A stretch of DNA of 21,154 bases from a virus, in the IMG/VR virus record IMGVR_UViG_3300035698_011869, positions 1 to 21,154 of that record; one strand, 5' to 3'. This document shows, piece by piece, positions 1 through 8,580 of the stretch (its first letter is position 1; every line of letters begins with the position of its first letter). The notes under the pieces were generated by a model. That model made no database searches, was not told the DNA's origin, and saw only the letters and a program-made list of their open reading frames with translations. The translations under genes were made by a program, and so were the position numbers.

Positions 1-1831
1 CACCAGTACCACCGGAAATGGTGATCGTACCTGTGTTGGCTCCAGTAGCAGAAATGCCATAGGTTGAAGTAACAGCACCTTCGAGAGTGAAGTTTCCAGT
101 ACCGCAAAGTAGGTCAAGAGACGCAGCACCAGAAGCCGAACCGATAGTCACTAAGTTAGCAACAGCGCCTTCGGCGATGTTGACGACCTTCGCTGCGGTA
201 GCACCACTAGCAATGTTAACCGTAGTAGCACCTTCACCAGCTCCGATATCAACAATGTTGATTCCATCGGAAGAACCTAGTGTCATCGTACCTGTTTGGG
301 ACGTTCCACCAATAGTTATTGTTCCTGTTGTTGTTGTTGCAAATAAGTCGTATTGACTTGTTGCAGCACCATCAATGGTAAAGTTTCCAGTACCACACAA
401 CAGGTCTAGGCTAGCAGCTCCGCTTGCTGATCCTATAGTTACCAGGTTAGCAACAGCTCCCACAGCAATATTTACCACTTTAGCAGCAGTAGCGCCGCCA
501 GCGATATTAACTGTGGTGGCGCCTTCACCAGAACCGATCTGAACGATATTGATACCAGAGCTATCACCAAGTGTGATGGTTCCAGTCTGAGCAGTACCAC
601 CAAGATCAATTGTTCCGGTAGTAGTAGAGGCACCAATCACATAAGAAGTTGTAGCATCACCGTCTAAAGCAAATCCACCACTTCCACAACTCATGTTAAT
701 GCCACCGGCTGCATTGCTGGCATCAATGAGAATAGCATTAGCATCGGCTTCTGTGGAAACAATGTTCACAGAACTGCCTGTCGCTGTTATTGAAATATCT
801 TCGCCAGCAGCGGCACCAGCTGCGTTGATTTGAATACCGCCAATAGTTGAAGAAATAACGATGGAATCACCAACGTTTTCACCGGCTGTGAGGTTCAAAG
901 AACCAGAAGTGCAGGTAATATCTATATCCTTACCAGCAGCTCCGTCAGCGACTAAATCCATACCGCCTGTACTGGCGTTGATAACGATAGCGTTAGCAAT
1001 ATCCTCACCGGCTGTGAGGTTCAAAGAACCAGAAGTGCAGGTAATATCTATATCCTTACCAGCTGCACCAGTCGCCACTAAATCCATTCCTCCTGCGGAA
1101 CCAATAGCTACAGAATCGGCGTTAGCTTCAGCAGAATCCATAGTCAAGCTTAATGCACAGTCTAGATCTACACCGCCTGCAGCAGACAGAATCGTTATCG
1201 CATTATCGGCAGCCTCTTCACCATTGACAATGACGCGTCCTGCAGAAGATTCTAGCGTTAGATCCTCTGTGGCACCTGTCACAGTGAAGTCTGAGGCAAC
1301 ATCTGAATTTAATGAAATCGTTCCTGTTGCAACAGCGTCTAGATCGGTAAACGAACCAGCAGCAGGAGCAGTCGCACCGATAGCACTAGGAGAAGCAAGT
1401 ACAGCCGCTAAAGAAGACGGTACAATAGCCCTTGTTGTGTCAGCTAGAGCAACAGCTTCGACGTCTGTGGCAAGTTCAATGATACCTTTACTGCCAGTAG
1501 TGGCATCGGGAGCGCCCGCAATAGCAACAGCAGCAACACCAGCTGGTGTAGCAGCAATAATTTCACTGGTACCCGTTACTGTCTCAGCAGTAGTGGCAAT
1601 CGTAATGATCCCTGGCACTGTAGTAGTGGCGTATGCGTTACCGCCTGATATCCATGTCTGATAAGCAACGTAGTCATATACAATGTTAGTTGTTGAATCA
1701 ATCCATCTTGTACCAAGTTCTTTGGTCGTATCTGATGCTGTTGGAGCTCGTGCAGCAGTTACTGTTTTTGGATTTTCTTTTGAGTCGATACCCATGTATC
1801 CCAAAGGATTAGCTGAATCTAAAGTGGTCAT
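1..1831 (-). CDS. Tail fibre protein, partial (3' end beyond the left edge)
   Basis: The minus-strand frame opens with ATG at 1831 behind GAGGG and stays open to base 1, giving about 610 codons with no stop in the window. Residues about 1-62 resemble a fibre attachment region, with GTRWIDSTTNIVYDY then a Trp/Gly turn. Residues 73-101 and 114-144 are two copies of the classic phage fibre repeat (GII-x-IAT-x-x-E...TPAGVAAV and GIIELATDVEA...VPSSLAAVL). The rest is Gly/Ala/Thr/Ser-rich and built of internal repeats of 42 and 97 residues, which suggests a repetitive beta structure such as a beta-helix. The likely role is host-surface binding at the end of the virion gene block. The fibre call is well supported; the receptor is unknown and the C-terminal tip is not in view. 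Confidence 0.85.
   Translation of the reverse strand, partial: MTTLDSANPLGYMGIDSKENPKTVTAARAPTASDTTKELGTRWIDSTTNIVYDYVAYQTWISGGNAYATTTVPGIITIATTAETVTGTSEIIAATPAGVAAVAIAGAPDATTGSKGIIELATDVEAVALADTTRAIVPSSLAAVLASPSAIGATAPAAGSFTDLDAVATGTISLNSDVASDFTVTGATEDLTLESSAGRVIVNGEEAADNAITILSAAGGVDLDCALSLTMDSAEANADSVAIGSAGGMDLVATGAAGKDIDITCTSGSLNLTAGEDIANAIVINASTGGMDLVADGAAGKDIDITCTSGSLNLTAGENVGDSIVISSTIGGIQINAAGAAAGEDISITATGSSVNIVSTEADANAILIDASNAAGGINMSCGSGGFALDGDATTSYVIGASTTTGTIDLGGTAQTGTITLGDSSGINIVQIGSGEGATTVNIAGGATAAKVVNIAVGAVANLVTIGSASGAASLDLLCGTGNFTIDGAATSQYDLFATTTTGTITIGGTSQTGTMTLGSSDGINIVDIGAGEGATTVNIASGATAAKVVNIAEGAVANLVTIGSASGAASLDLLCGTGNFTLEGAVTSTYGISATGANTGTITISGGTG
90..671 (-). repeat. Imperfect 291-bp (97-codon) tandem repeat inside the tail fibre gene
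   Basis: Bases 90-380 and 381-671 align at an offset of exactly 291 bp. Both units encode a block running LCGTGNFT-[IL]-[DE]-GA, then TGTIT-[IL]-GGT, GSGEGATTVNIA or a close variant, AAKVVNIA and ANLVTIGSASGAASLDL. A partial third unit continues towards base 1. Synonymous changes outnumber amino-acid changes by eye, so protein-level selection or recombination keeps the units alike. Confidence 0.8.
879..1063 (-). repeat. Direct repeat of 59 identical bases, 126 bp apart, in the tail fibre gene
   Basis: Bases 879-937 and 1005-1063 are identical over 59 bp. The 126-bp offset equals 42 codons, so the repeat keeps the frame. Each copy encodes GKDIDITCTSGSLNLTAGE. Exact identity at the DNA level points to recent duplication or gene conversion within the fibre gene. 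Confidence 0.9.
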
Positions 1832-1894
1832 GTTATGCCCTCGCTTAACTCTTAAATTTTAATCTTACTTCTTGTTCGTTGATTTCCCATACAT

Positions 1895-2551
1895 TTATCC
1901 CCGAACTTTTTTGTATGGATAACCACCCATTTTGAGTAGTTGGAAAACAGAGGCGCCCACACTTGGAACCTTATTTCTCCACCATCTACCCCATTTGTTT
2001 TTCCCGGCTGTCTTCGCAGGGATAGCACCTACCGATAATAAATCAAAAATCTGAGAAGGAACGCCGTCATACGCATAAACAGGACCACCAGTCTTGACAT
2101 CCTTTCCGTTAAATTTAACCAGAAGCTTTTGGTTTCTCTTGTCATAACGAAACCCAAAAACATTGCTACTAGGGATGTCGCTTTCTGGTATCCCGTCATC
2201 TCTAGCCATCTCTGTTGGGGCGCTGGGCTGCTCTTGTGACAACCTTTGTATTATCTCCTGTACCCTTCTAGGATCAGCAGAAATCTGTTGTATTGCAGGG
2301 TCTGGAAACGTCTGTAAATACCGAGCGAAAGCTTCCGGATTTCCTCCGGCAACGTGCCACAACATCAACAGTGTTTCTTGACTCTCTGAATCGACGGCCT
2401 CTTCTTGATTCTTCCTTTCAACCCAGGAGGATATTTCGCTCATCACAGTAGATAGCATCGAAGTAACTTCCGATGTCATCATTTGGGGATTGGAAGACAG
2501 TGTCCCCAGTATCCCTTCTAATAAATCTGCAATTTGCGCTTTCGTTGCCAT
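1895..2551 (-). CDS. Phage structural or morphogenesis protein with a C-terminal KTSC-like domain
   Basis: 218 residues, starting at an ATG that shares one base with the TAA of the upstream gene (TAATG), so the two are probably translationally coupled. The N-terminal ~125 residues are helical and Gln/Ser/Glu-rich, with no recognised domain. From about residue 130 the pattern SSNVFGFRYD...LLVKF, then YAYDGVPSQIFD...LL and a closing GGYPYKKVRG, fits the small KTSC fold: a beta-strand pair, 'Y-x-V/G-P', and a terminal 'YPY-x-x-(V/R)'. A Trp/Arg/Lys-rich insert (GRWWRNK) precedes the last block. It sits between putative ejection proteins and the tail fibre, so it is probably a virion component. 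The biochemical role of KTSC domains is poorly known. Confidence 0.65.
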   Translation of the reverse strand: MATKAQIADLLEGILGTLSSNPQMMTSEVTSMLSTVMSEISSWVERKNQEEAVDSESQETLLMLWHVAGGNPEAFARYLQTFPDPAIQQISADPRRVQEIIQRLSQEQPSAPTEMARDDGIPESDIPSSNVFGFRYDKRNQKLLVKFNGKDVKTGGPVYAYDGVPSQIFDLLSVGAIPAKTAGKNKWGRWWRNKVPSVGASVFQLLKMGGYPYKKVRG

Positions 2552-3279
2552 TAACTACGTAATGCCTGAACTAGTTGTTGCATTTGAGATATTAATTCTG
2601 TCGATCCCTGTGTTCCTTGCTGTGCTTGAGCACCTTCTTGTTGCTGTTGAGCCTCTGGTGCCGCTTGTTGTTGGCCACCACCGTATACTTGTTCAACGAT
2701 GTCAATAATCGACATCTTGTGAGTCTTTTCAGCTCTCTTGATTTCTTTCCGCAAGTCTGGATTCCTCGACACAGTTGCTACAGCTGCCGCTTGCTGTGGA
2801 CTGTCACCACCTTGCATTCTACCTTGTATAAACTGGTCAAGCTTAGGATCTAAAACTTCTACTTGTTTGGAAACCGCTTCTTCTTCTGGCGCTCCACCAG
2901 AACCACCCTTTAACATGTTCAATACGTCTTGTGGGCCTTTTACCCCAGCAGCAGCACCGGCAGCAGCCAATCCGCCACCTATCGCGACACCCTTTTGCAA
3001 AAGACTAGATGCTCCAGGTTCCATCCTGGTCAAAGCAGATAGTTCGTCTGGTCTAGCCGTTCCCTCAGCCCTACTCTGTTGTAAACGCTCGGTTTCTGCA
3101 CGTTGCGGCTTGGACTCATAAACATTTCTAAGCTCATCCATGATAGCATCCATACCGTAGCCGGCAGCGGTAGCAACTCCGATGAATTTTTTTATCTTGG
3201 GACTTGCCTTTGATAGACCCTTCATGGCCAACCCGACTGGCAATGCTTTTCCTAACCAAGGTAAAATTTGTGGCATCAT
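2551..3279 (-). CDS. Putative internal virion (ejection-type) protein, Gln/Ala-rich
   Basis: 242 residues, starting ATG ATG just after the preceding gene's stop. Two hydrophobic Gly/Ala segments (about residues 32-46 and 96-113) could insert into or associate with a membrane. A charged helical stretch lies between them (about 47-75), and the C-terminal 40 residues are Gln-rich. No catalytic motif is visible. Low-complexity, partly amphipathic proteins in this position, after the neck and fibre-base genes, are typical of DNA-ejection proteins of short-tailed phages. That role is inferred from position and composition, not from a recognised family. Confidence 0.5.
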   Translation of the reverse strand: MMPQILPWLGKALPVGLAMKGLSKASPKIKKFIGVATAAGYGMDAIMDELRNVYESKPQRAETERLQQSRAEGTARPDELSALTRMEPGASSLLQKGVAIGGGLAAAGAAAGVKGPQDVLNMLKGGSGGAPEEEAVSKQVEVLDPKLDQFIQGRMQGGDSPQQAAAVATVSRNPDLRKEIKRAEKTHKMSIIDIVEQVYGGGQQQAAPEAQQQQEGAQAQQGTQGSTELISQMQQLVQALRS

Positions 3280-3283
3280 CTAT

Positions 3284-4663
3284 CTACCTGTTTGCTTTTT
3301 TGTTACCGAATACCGAATACCAAATATCAGGAAGCGTACGCCAATAGTTTTTTATAGTTTCAAGTTCACGCGCCTGCACTTCTGTTAAATCCAACTCGTC
3401 GTTTTCATATGAATCTTGCAAGGCATTCATGAAAGGGCCGTCCTTGTATCCAGCCTCTCTAATCCCAGACTGTAAAGCTGATATGCTTTGCCCTGGAGAA
3501 AAGTTTTTATTAAAAGAAGCTATAAATTTTTTCATCTCCGTTGGTTCTGGTAATATTCCAAGCAGAGATATTTCTGCAGTTCCTAGATAATTGGCCCTCT
3601 TTATCTCAGATATAATCTTATTGAATCCAGTAGAAGGCTCGTATGCTATGCTTGAAGCAATAGGATCGGAAAACCCTTGGTAGTTTTTAAGATCATCTCT
3701 GAATAGCTCTAATGCGTTTGATCTTTTGTAAGATTCCCTAATCGCCCTTATATTTTTATTCCAGCTAAGAGGGATGTTTCTTTTCTTTAGGCTCTGTAAT
3801 GACATCCGCGACTTAGCAAGGCTAAGAGCTTCAGCTGCCGTTTCAGCTGCCGCTTTCTCTGGGATGATACCTTCGCCGATCCTCTTTATCACCTTATTCT
3901 CAAATTTATTCTGGTATTCACCTGGGATATCTGCAAAAGAAGCGCCACCACCTTTCTGTAGCAACTTTTCTAGTTTATTTTTGTATTTATCTAGAGCGCT
4001 AGTCTCTAGACCGTGGATACGTTCTCTTCTGGCGATGCGTTGATCGAAATCTTCTTGATCTGCTCTTAACGCGCTCTCCGCTGCAGGCCGTGTTCTTTCA
4101 GCACTGTCGTATAACATTGGGTTGCGTCCCATCAACTCGCTGATCTTGTTGGCGATAGCGTCTTCAGTAACGATTGGTCGTTTTGTCTTTGCTAGTTCTA
4201 AACCTTCAGCGTCTAATGTCTCCGGTTCAAACCCATACTTTTGAGCGAATTCAGAAGTTATTTGTTGAGGTTCTGCAGGAGCTTGTTGGGTTTCAGGTGA
4301 AATCTGTTCTAGTCCAATAGCAGATTGATCTCCCCCTGTGCTTGGCTGTCCACCCGTGATAGGTAATTGATCGCCTTGTGGTTGTGTTTGATCACCTACA
4401 GCCCCTGGAGATCTAAGAAATTCATCTCTCATCATAGGCATCAGCTGTGAAGCCGTGGCAGTATCAAGGAAAGGCGTTGTTGCTAGTCTTTTGGCTAAAT
4501 CAAAAGGCGTTAACTTCCCCGATTTTAGACCTTCTTGCATCCCCTCAAGGCTTTTCGAAAGCATGCCTTTTTTTGCGACTTCTTGGGTTGTTGCACCAAT
4601 ACCTTTTCCAACAGATTGGCCAATCTTTCCCCAAATGTCAGCTTGTTCTATGACTTGAACCAT
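3284..4663 (-). CDS. Putative large internal virion (ejection-type) protein
   Basis: 459 residues with a good AGGAG ribosome-binding site nine bases before the ATG. Residues ~10-30 are Gly/Lys-rich and amphipathic (GKIGQSVGKGIGATTQEVAKKG). Residues ~90-140 are a Pro/Gln/Gly-rich flexible linker. From about residue 160 the protein is long, helical and charged with many Arg/Lys/Glu, including a probable coiled coil around 200-270. No enzyme motif (lysozyme, transglycosylase or protease) can be seen. It is the largest of the four genes between the fibre-base proteins and the tail fibre, which suggests an internal core or ejection protein. Function is inferred from context only. Confidence 0.5.
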   Translation of the reverse strand: MVQVIEQADIWGKIGQSVGKGIGATTQEVAKKGMLSKSLEGMQEGLKSGKLTPFDLAKRLATTPFLDTATASQLMPMMRDEFLRSPGAVGDQTQPQGDQLPITGGQPSTGGDQSAIGLEQISPETQQAPAEPQQITSEFAQKYGFEPETLDAEGLELAKTKRPIVTEDAIANKISELMGRNPMLYDSAERTRPAAESALRADQEDFDQRIARRERIHGLETSALDKYKNKLEKLLQKGGGASFADIPGEYQNKFENKVIKRIGEGIIPEKAAAETAAEALSLAKSRMSLQSLKKRNIPLSWNKNIRAIRESYKRSNALELFRDDLKNYQGFSDPIASSIAYEPSTGFNKIISEIKRANYLGTAEISLLGILPEPTEMKKFIASFNKNFSPGQSISALQSGIREAGYKDGPFMNALQDSYENDELDLTEVQARELETIKNYWRTLPDIWYSVFGNKKANR

Positions 4664-4675
4664 TGATATCGTCTC

Positions 4676-5221
4676 CTATATCATCAAAAAGGGTAATGCT
4701 TTAGCCAATCCCCACAAAGCAGCTCCTGTGCCAACTCCTTCGCCAGCACCTTGAGCCAGTCCCCCCATCAACCCCTGTTCCTTGGGTCTAACTACTGTTT
4801 CACCAACTTGGCCTAAACCGCCTTGAGCTGCACCCATTAGCCCTTGCGCACCTTGTTGCCTAAGTTGTGCCCTCATAGAACCTAGGCGCTCTGCAAGGTC
4901 TGTTCCTGCTCTCACACCAGCGTTGCGAAATGAGCTAGACGATAGCGCACCGCTTCCGAGCCCAGCAAATTGATGTGACAACCCAGGTATAGTCTCTTCT
5001 TGAAACTGCCTCATCATTGGGGCTGACATCTGTTGGGCTGTTTGACCACTAGGGTCTAGCAAGTCTCTATAATAATCGGTCGCAGCACCCGTAGCCCCAC
5101 CGGCACCACGACCCTGAATTGCTTGTAAATAGTTTTGATGTAACCCTTGTTGTCCAGGGGTTAGATGACTTATGTATTCTTGTCTCTCAGGTCTTCCATA
5201 TAAAGTATCGGACATTCTCAT
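4676..5221 (-). CDS. Gly/Ala/Gln-rich putative internal virion protein
   Basis: 181 residues. The ATG at 5221 follows AGGAG by six bases; a second ATG two codons later is less well placed. The opening pattern, LTPGQQGLHQNYL followed by ...FQEETIPGLSHQFAGLG and then SFRNAGVRAGTDLAERL, is one I associate with a protein found in many uncultured podoviruses near their ejection genes. The C-terminal ~30 residues are Gly-rich and hydrophobic (GTGAALWGLAKALPFLMI) and could touch a membrane. No catalytic residues are evident. Confidence 0.5.
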   Translation of the reverse strand: MRMSDTLYGRPERQEYISHLTPGQQGLHQNYLQAIQGRGAGGATGAATDYYRDLLDPSGQTAQQMSAPMMRQFQEETIPGLSHQFAGLGSGALSSSSFRNAGVRAGTDLAERLGSMRAQLRQQGAQGLMGAAQGGLGQVGETVVRPKEQGLMGGLAQGAGEGVGTGAALWGLAKALPFLMI

Positions 5222-5230
5222 AGTATTCTC

Positions 5231-5728
5231 CTAGCTTTGCTTAACGTATTCTAAAACCACATAACAGTCCGTATATGCAGAGTAGTCAGCAGCAGATCTT
5301 AAAGTAACATTCGTTCCGTCAATCGAAATGCCTATCGAGTTATTAACATTTTCGGCATCTACATAGGGTAGAGGTAAAAATGAAGTCCCAGGGTCGTTTG
5401 CCGTTCCGTAGATTTGTGTAAATCGTGTATTTGAATCTATCGTTATCCCATGAGCAATGATCTGATTACTTGGAGCACCACCGAAATTATTCATAGCTCC
5501 AAAACTCAACACTTTCCTAAGTACAGTTCTAGGTTTTCCTGGTATTGAAGTTGGCAAAAATTCCTTTCCGGTCTGTTCTTCTGTTTCATAATACGATCCT
5601 ATCTCTCTAGCGTTGATAGCGGTAGAAACATCGTAAAAATAATCGACGAAAACATCACGCGCTTCAAGCCATTCATCCGGCGTGTATTTGAGCATTGGAA
5701 TAAATGCGGAATTTTCGCTAGAACCCAT
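5231..5728 (-). CDS. Fibre-base or tail-associated virion protein
   Basis: 165 residues. The ATG lies in TTAATTAATG and overlaps the stop of the upstream gene, so translation is probably coupled. The N-terminal third is helical (WLEARDVFVDYFYDVSTAIN followed by REIGSYY). The C-terminal two thirds is beta-rich, with VLRKVLSFGAM, IAHGITI, IYGTANDPGTSFLPLPYV and a closing YVVLEYVKQS. This arrangement recurs in structural proteins of many phages that sit beside fibre genes: a short helical tail-binding part followed by a jelly-roll-like C-terminal domain. A receptor-binding or fibre-connector role is inferred; it is too short to be a full fibre. Confidence 0.55.
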   Translation of the reverse strand: MGSSENSAFIPMLKYTPDEWLEARDVFVDYFYDVSTAINAREIGSYYETEEQTGKEFLPTSIPGKPRTVLRKVLSFGAMNNFGGAPSNQIIAHGITIDSNTRFTQIYGTANDPGTSFLPLPYVDAENVNNSIGISIDGTNVTLRSAADYSAYTDCYVVLEYVKQS

Positions 5729-6306
5729 TAATTAATTCTCCTTACGAAGAAATTAAAGGTATAAGTTTCACCAAGAATTGTTATTAGTCTTAGTTTGCTT
5801 CCTGACCAACTCATTGTTAGTTGTTGGATTTGAGCTGTTGCTGGCCTAGCAATATAGAATGCGTTTCCATCCATGAAAGCGATACCCCATGAAATCTTAA
5901 AGGCAGTAGCAACATCTGAATAACCATAATATTCAACTATCCCACGTGTTAAACCATCAAAATCATATAAATCTTGAACTCCACCTGCTCCGATAAGAGT
6001 TGTTGAAATAGGCGTTATCGGAACGACAACACCATTTCCTCCACCTCTGGTGAATTGCAAGACTGTCGCATTAGTAGTCAAAATACTATTAGCGTAGAGT
6101 TTTGGTTCATCAGCTGCTGTTGCTGGATCGGCTGTCTGATCTGGTGTCGTTATCGTATGGTGTTTGCCTGTATCTCCGCTGACATCTTCGAAAGAATAAT
6201 GATCCATGTCAAAGGTAGTGTTTGCCTGAGCAAAGTTTCCCTGAATATCTGATTGAGAGATACTCTGATCGTCGGTAGCTGCTGGTTTGTTTGAATTATA
6301 AACCAT
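5728..6306 (-). CDS. Short fibre or tail appendage protein
   Basis: 192 residues with AGAGG seven bases before the ATG. The N-terminal ~55 residues follow a pattern common in phage appendage proteins: NSNKPAATDDQSISQSDIQ with N/F-A-x-x-N-T-x-F after it, then the GKHHTIT block. The remainder is beta-rich (GIAFMDGNAFYIARP, LTMSWSGSKLRLITIL). It overlaps the next gene by one base. The appendage call is by pattern; what it binds is unknown. Confidence 0.55.
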   Translation of the reverse strand: MVYNSNKPAATDDQSISQSDIQGNFAQANTTFDMDHYSFEDVSGDTGKHHTITTPDQTADPATAADEPKLYANSILTTNATVLQFTRGGGNGVVVPITPISTTLIGAGGVQDLYDFDGLTRGIVEYYGYSDVATAFKISWGIAFMDGNAFYIARPATAQIQQLTMSWSGSKLRLITILGETYTFNFFVRRIN

Positions 6307-6315
6307 ATTGAACCT

Positions 6316-8580
6316 CTAAATTCCTAGCCTTCCGGCATTACGTACCCATAACATTTGAGCATCTATCACAACTTGTTCTTTCTGAGCTTCACTATTCATT
6401 TGAGCGTTGCTTAGGGTATATTCTGTTGTTATCATATTAGCTCTGACCGGGCAGTGGATACGCTGCCATAGCTTATCTTGATTAGGTAGCAAGTCTGTAG
6501 TATCTGACGTGCTGACAGTAGAGTTGAAGAATGGATCAGCACTATTGTTAAGGACAGTGTTATCAGCATAGTCGCCGTATATCTTCAGGGTCATTTCTCC
6601 GCTCGTTGTCTTGGTGGTAAGAAGGTCTATGTATCCGAGTTGTATTTGCTGTCCTTCTTCTAGCCTGTTGAATTTCTTCGACACGATGCGGAAATTGTCT
6701 ACTATTCTAATCCTTCCATACCCAACAAATGTACCGGCTTCCGGTGGAACAGGTTCATCAAACTTCTCTGTCGTTGTGCTGTATGTAAAGATTTGGAAAG
6801 TGTCAGCATCGACCTTCGTTGTACGAAAGACAACACCATTAAGCGTTGTCGCAAACGCTGTACCTGATGGGATATTGCTTATTGAAATAATTGTGCTGTT
6901 GTTAAACCCGTGATTAACACTAGTCACTACCATCGTGTCACCAGTAGCGTCTATAGCTGAGATTGAAAACGCTTGTTTCTCTGTTGAGGCATCACTCAAG
7001 TTGGATATAAAGCCCTGTTGATTGCCTGCTATAATGGCAGGAAATTGGCTTTGTTGGTATATCCAAGGCCAATGTGCCTCAGCCCATGTAATGCCTTCAC
7101 AATCTGCCCAGGTTCTATCACTAAGAGTATAGAAATATCCTAATGATGTGTAGTGGTCTAAGAAAATAGACCAACTTTTATCTTCATAGTTGGCAACAAG
7201 CATGGCGTTGGGGAATTTTGAATCTTTGCTTGCGTCTGGATAGATCCAATATGCTAACCGCTTGGCATGATCCCGGATTCCATGTATTCGCAGTTGACCA
7301 TCAAAATCGTTGTTTGTCAGATAGAACACAAAATCTTGTATCTTGTCGTCTATCCTCTCTACTTTGAAAGAGTCGCATGAAACTATTCCTCTAGATCCAA
7401 CAGCTAGGATTTCAGAATCAAATTGAACGCTCCCTTTAGGAGACTTGCTGCCAAGTTCGCTATTTATCTTATCAAGTTGGTATGGAGCTAGAGCGTTACC
7501 TGTAAATCGTAACTGCCAAGTTGATCTTTCACAAAATATTACTAGGTTGTCACGGACAAAACCTGCTGAAACAATATGTTCTGATGTGGGTATATCAATA
7601 AAACCACCCTTACCACTGATATCATCACGCCATGAGTCAGTATTAAACGGAGAACCTATCTGCGAATATCTTATTCTTTGTGGATAATTTGCTGCTGTTG
7701 CAAGGCTAGCACCTTCAAATGTGTTCATTGTCAGAAGAGCACCCCTGAAAGGGATGATTATTCTAGACTGCCATAAGAAGTTAGAAGCTGCGTCGATTTC
7801 TGCTCTAACAGGAGCAACTGTTTTAGGAAGATCAGCCCATGTACTACCGTCGTAGTATTTTATATTGTCCCCTGATGTGCCTGAAAAGTTCGTCGCCCAG
7901 AAGATCTTTTTGTTGCTGGCATCTACGAACCAGTTAGTTGTCCAAAAAAAGTCGCTGTCGCTTCCACTCCATGTTGTAGGAACGGTACTAGCAAGCTCTA
8001 TCCATGCGTCTATTGAATATCGATAAGCATATTTTGTATCGAAAGCGATTGGCATCTCTATATTTTCGGAATCAAGCTCTCTAAGCTCATTAGCCATTGA
8101 TGGCAATGCCGGATAATAGTTGAAATCAGCTGTTATTGCTGCAGCACCACCGTATGCCGTGAAATTCAATGTAACAGCGCCAGTGGAATAGTTTATTGAT
8201 GAACCTGTAACGTCACCAGCTCCGGTTACTGCAAACGATCCATCGCCATTATCTGTAAACGTAGAAGCATTCGGTGCGGCTACAGTTATAATGAGCGATT
8301 TTGGTTGTATCTCAGCGTTTGGTTCTGTAGCAGCAAGAGCCAATACTGTAAAGATATTTAATGTCGTTGGGTCTGCCGACGTGTTTCCCAAAGATTGAGA
8401 AGTAAGAACACGTCGAAGTCTTCCAAGTAACCGGGCCGGTGTCTTTCTCCAGATCCTCTGGAATTTTAGATAAGCGTTTTGAAGAATAGGATAAGCGTCT
8501 TCAGGTAATAGAAATTCCTCGCGCTCTGTGACAAGCCCTGTCGTTGGTCCTAGTAACTTTACTGGGCTATAGCCTGCCAT
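6316..8580 (-). CDS. Large beta-rich tail hub or stabilisation protein
   Basis: I place the start at the ATG at 8580, which overlaps the upstream stop as TGATG, giving 754 residues; a TTG one codon earlier is possible but less likely. The opening (GPTTGLVTEREEFLLPEDAYPILQNAY) is typical of a conserved tail protein of short-tailed phages. Residues ~70-155 hold an Ig-like insertion (NGDGSFAVTGAG...INYSTGAVTLNFT). Residues ~300-400 contain repeated 'NLVIFCERSTWQLRF' and 'SRGIVSCDSFKVERI' strands like those of propeller-type hub proteins. Around residue 540-610, NHGFNN...LNGVVFRTTKV resembles the FCCH-type beta domain often found in phage virion proteins. Comparison with P22 gp10-like hub proteins is an inference from strand pattern and from its place just after the adaptor. 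Confidence 0.6.
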   Translation of the reverse strand: MAGYSPVKLLGPTTGLVTEREEFLLPEDAYPILQNAYLKFQRIWRKTPARLLGRLRRVLTSQSLGNTSADPTTLNIFTVLALAATEPNAEIQPKSLIITVAAPNASTFTDNGDGSFAVTGAGDVTGSSINYSTGAVTLNFTAYGGAAAITADFNYYPALPSMANELRELDSENIEMPIAFDTKYAYRYSIDAWIELASTVPTTWSGSDSDFFWTTNWFVDASNKKIFWATNFSGTSGDNIKYYDGSTWADLPKTVAPVRAEIDAASNFLWQSRIIIPFRGALLTMNTFEGASLATAANYPQRIRYSQIGSPFNTDSWRDDISGKGGFIDIPTSEHIVSAGFVRDNLVIFCERSTWQLRFTGNALAPYQLDKINSELGSKSPKGSVQFDSEILAVGSRGIVSCDSFKVERIDDKIQDFVFYLTNNDFDGQLRIHGIRDHAKRLAYWIYPDASKDSKFPNAMLVANYEDKSWSIFLDHYTSLGYFYTLSDRTWADCEGITWAEAHWPWIYQQSQFPAIIAGNQQGFISNLSDASTEKQAFSISAIDATGDTMVVTSVNHGFNNSTIISISNIPSGTAFATTLNGVVFRTTKVDADTFQIFTYSTTTEKFDEPVPPEAGTFVGYGRIRIVDNFRIVSKKFNRLEEGQQIQLGYIDLLTTKTTSGEMTLKIYGDYADNTVLNNSADPFFNSTVSTSDTTDLLPNQDKLWQRIHCPVRANMITTEYTLSNAQMNSEAQKEQVVIDAQMLWVRNAGRLGI

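Noticed and set aside
879-1063. CRISPR-like direct repeat
   Set aside because: Only two copies, 59 bp long, in frame inside a fibre gene and coding for identical protein segments.
87-1661. Two plus-strand ORFs of 89 and 266 codons opposite the tail fibre
   Set aside because: They are antisense to a continuous minus-strand fibre frame with recognised fibre repeats. Their Ala/Pro/Ser-rich content and repeats simply mirror the fibre repeats.
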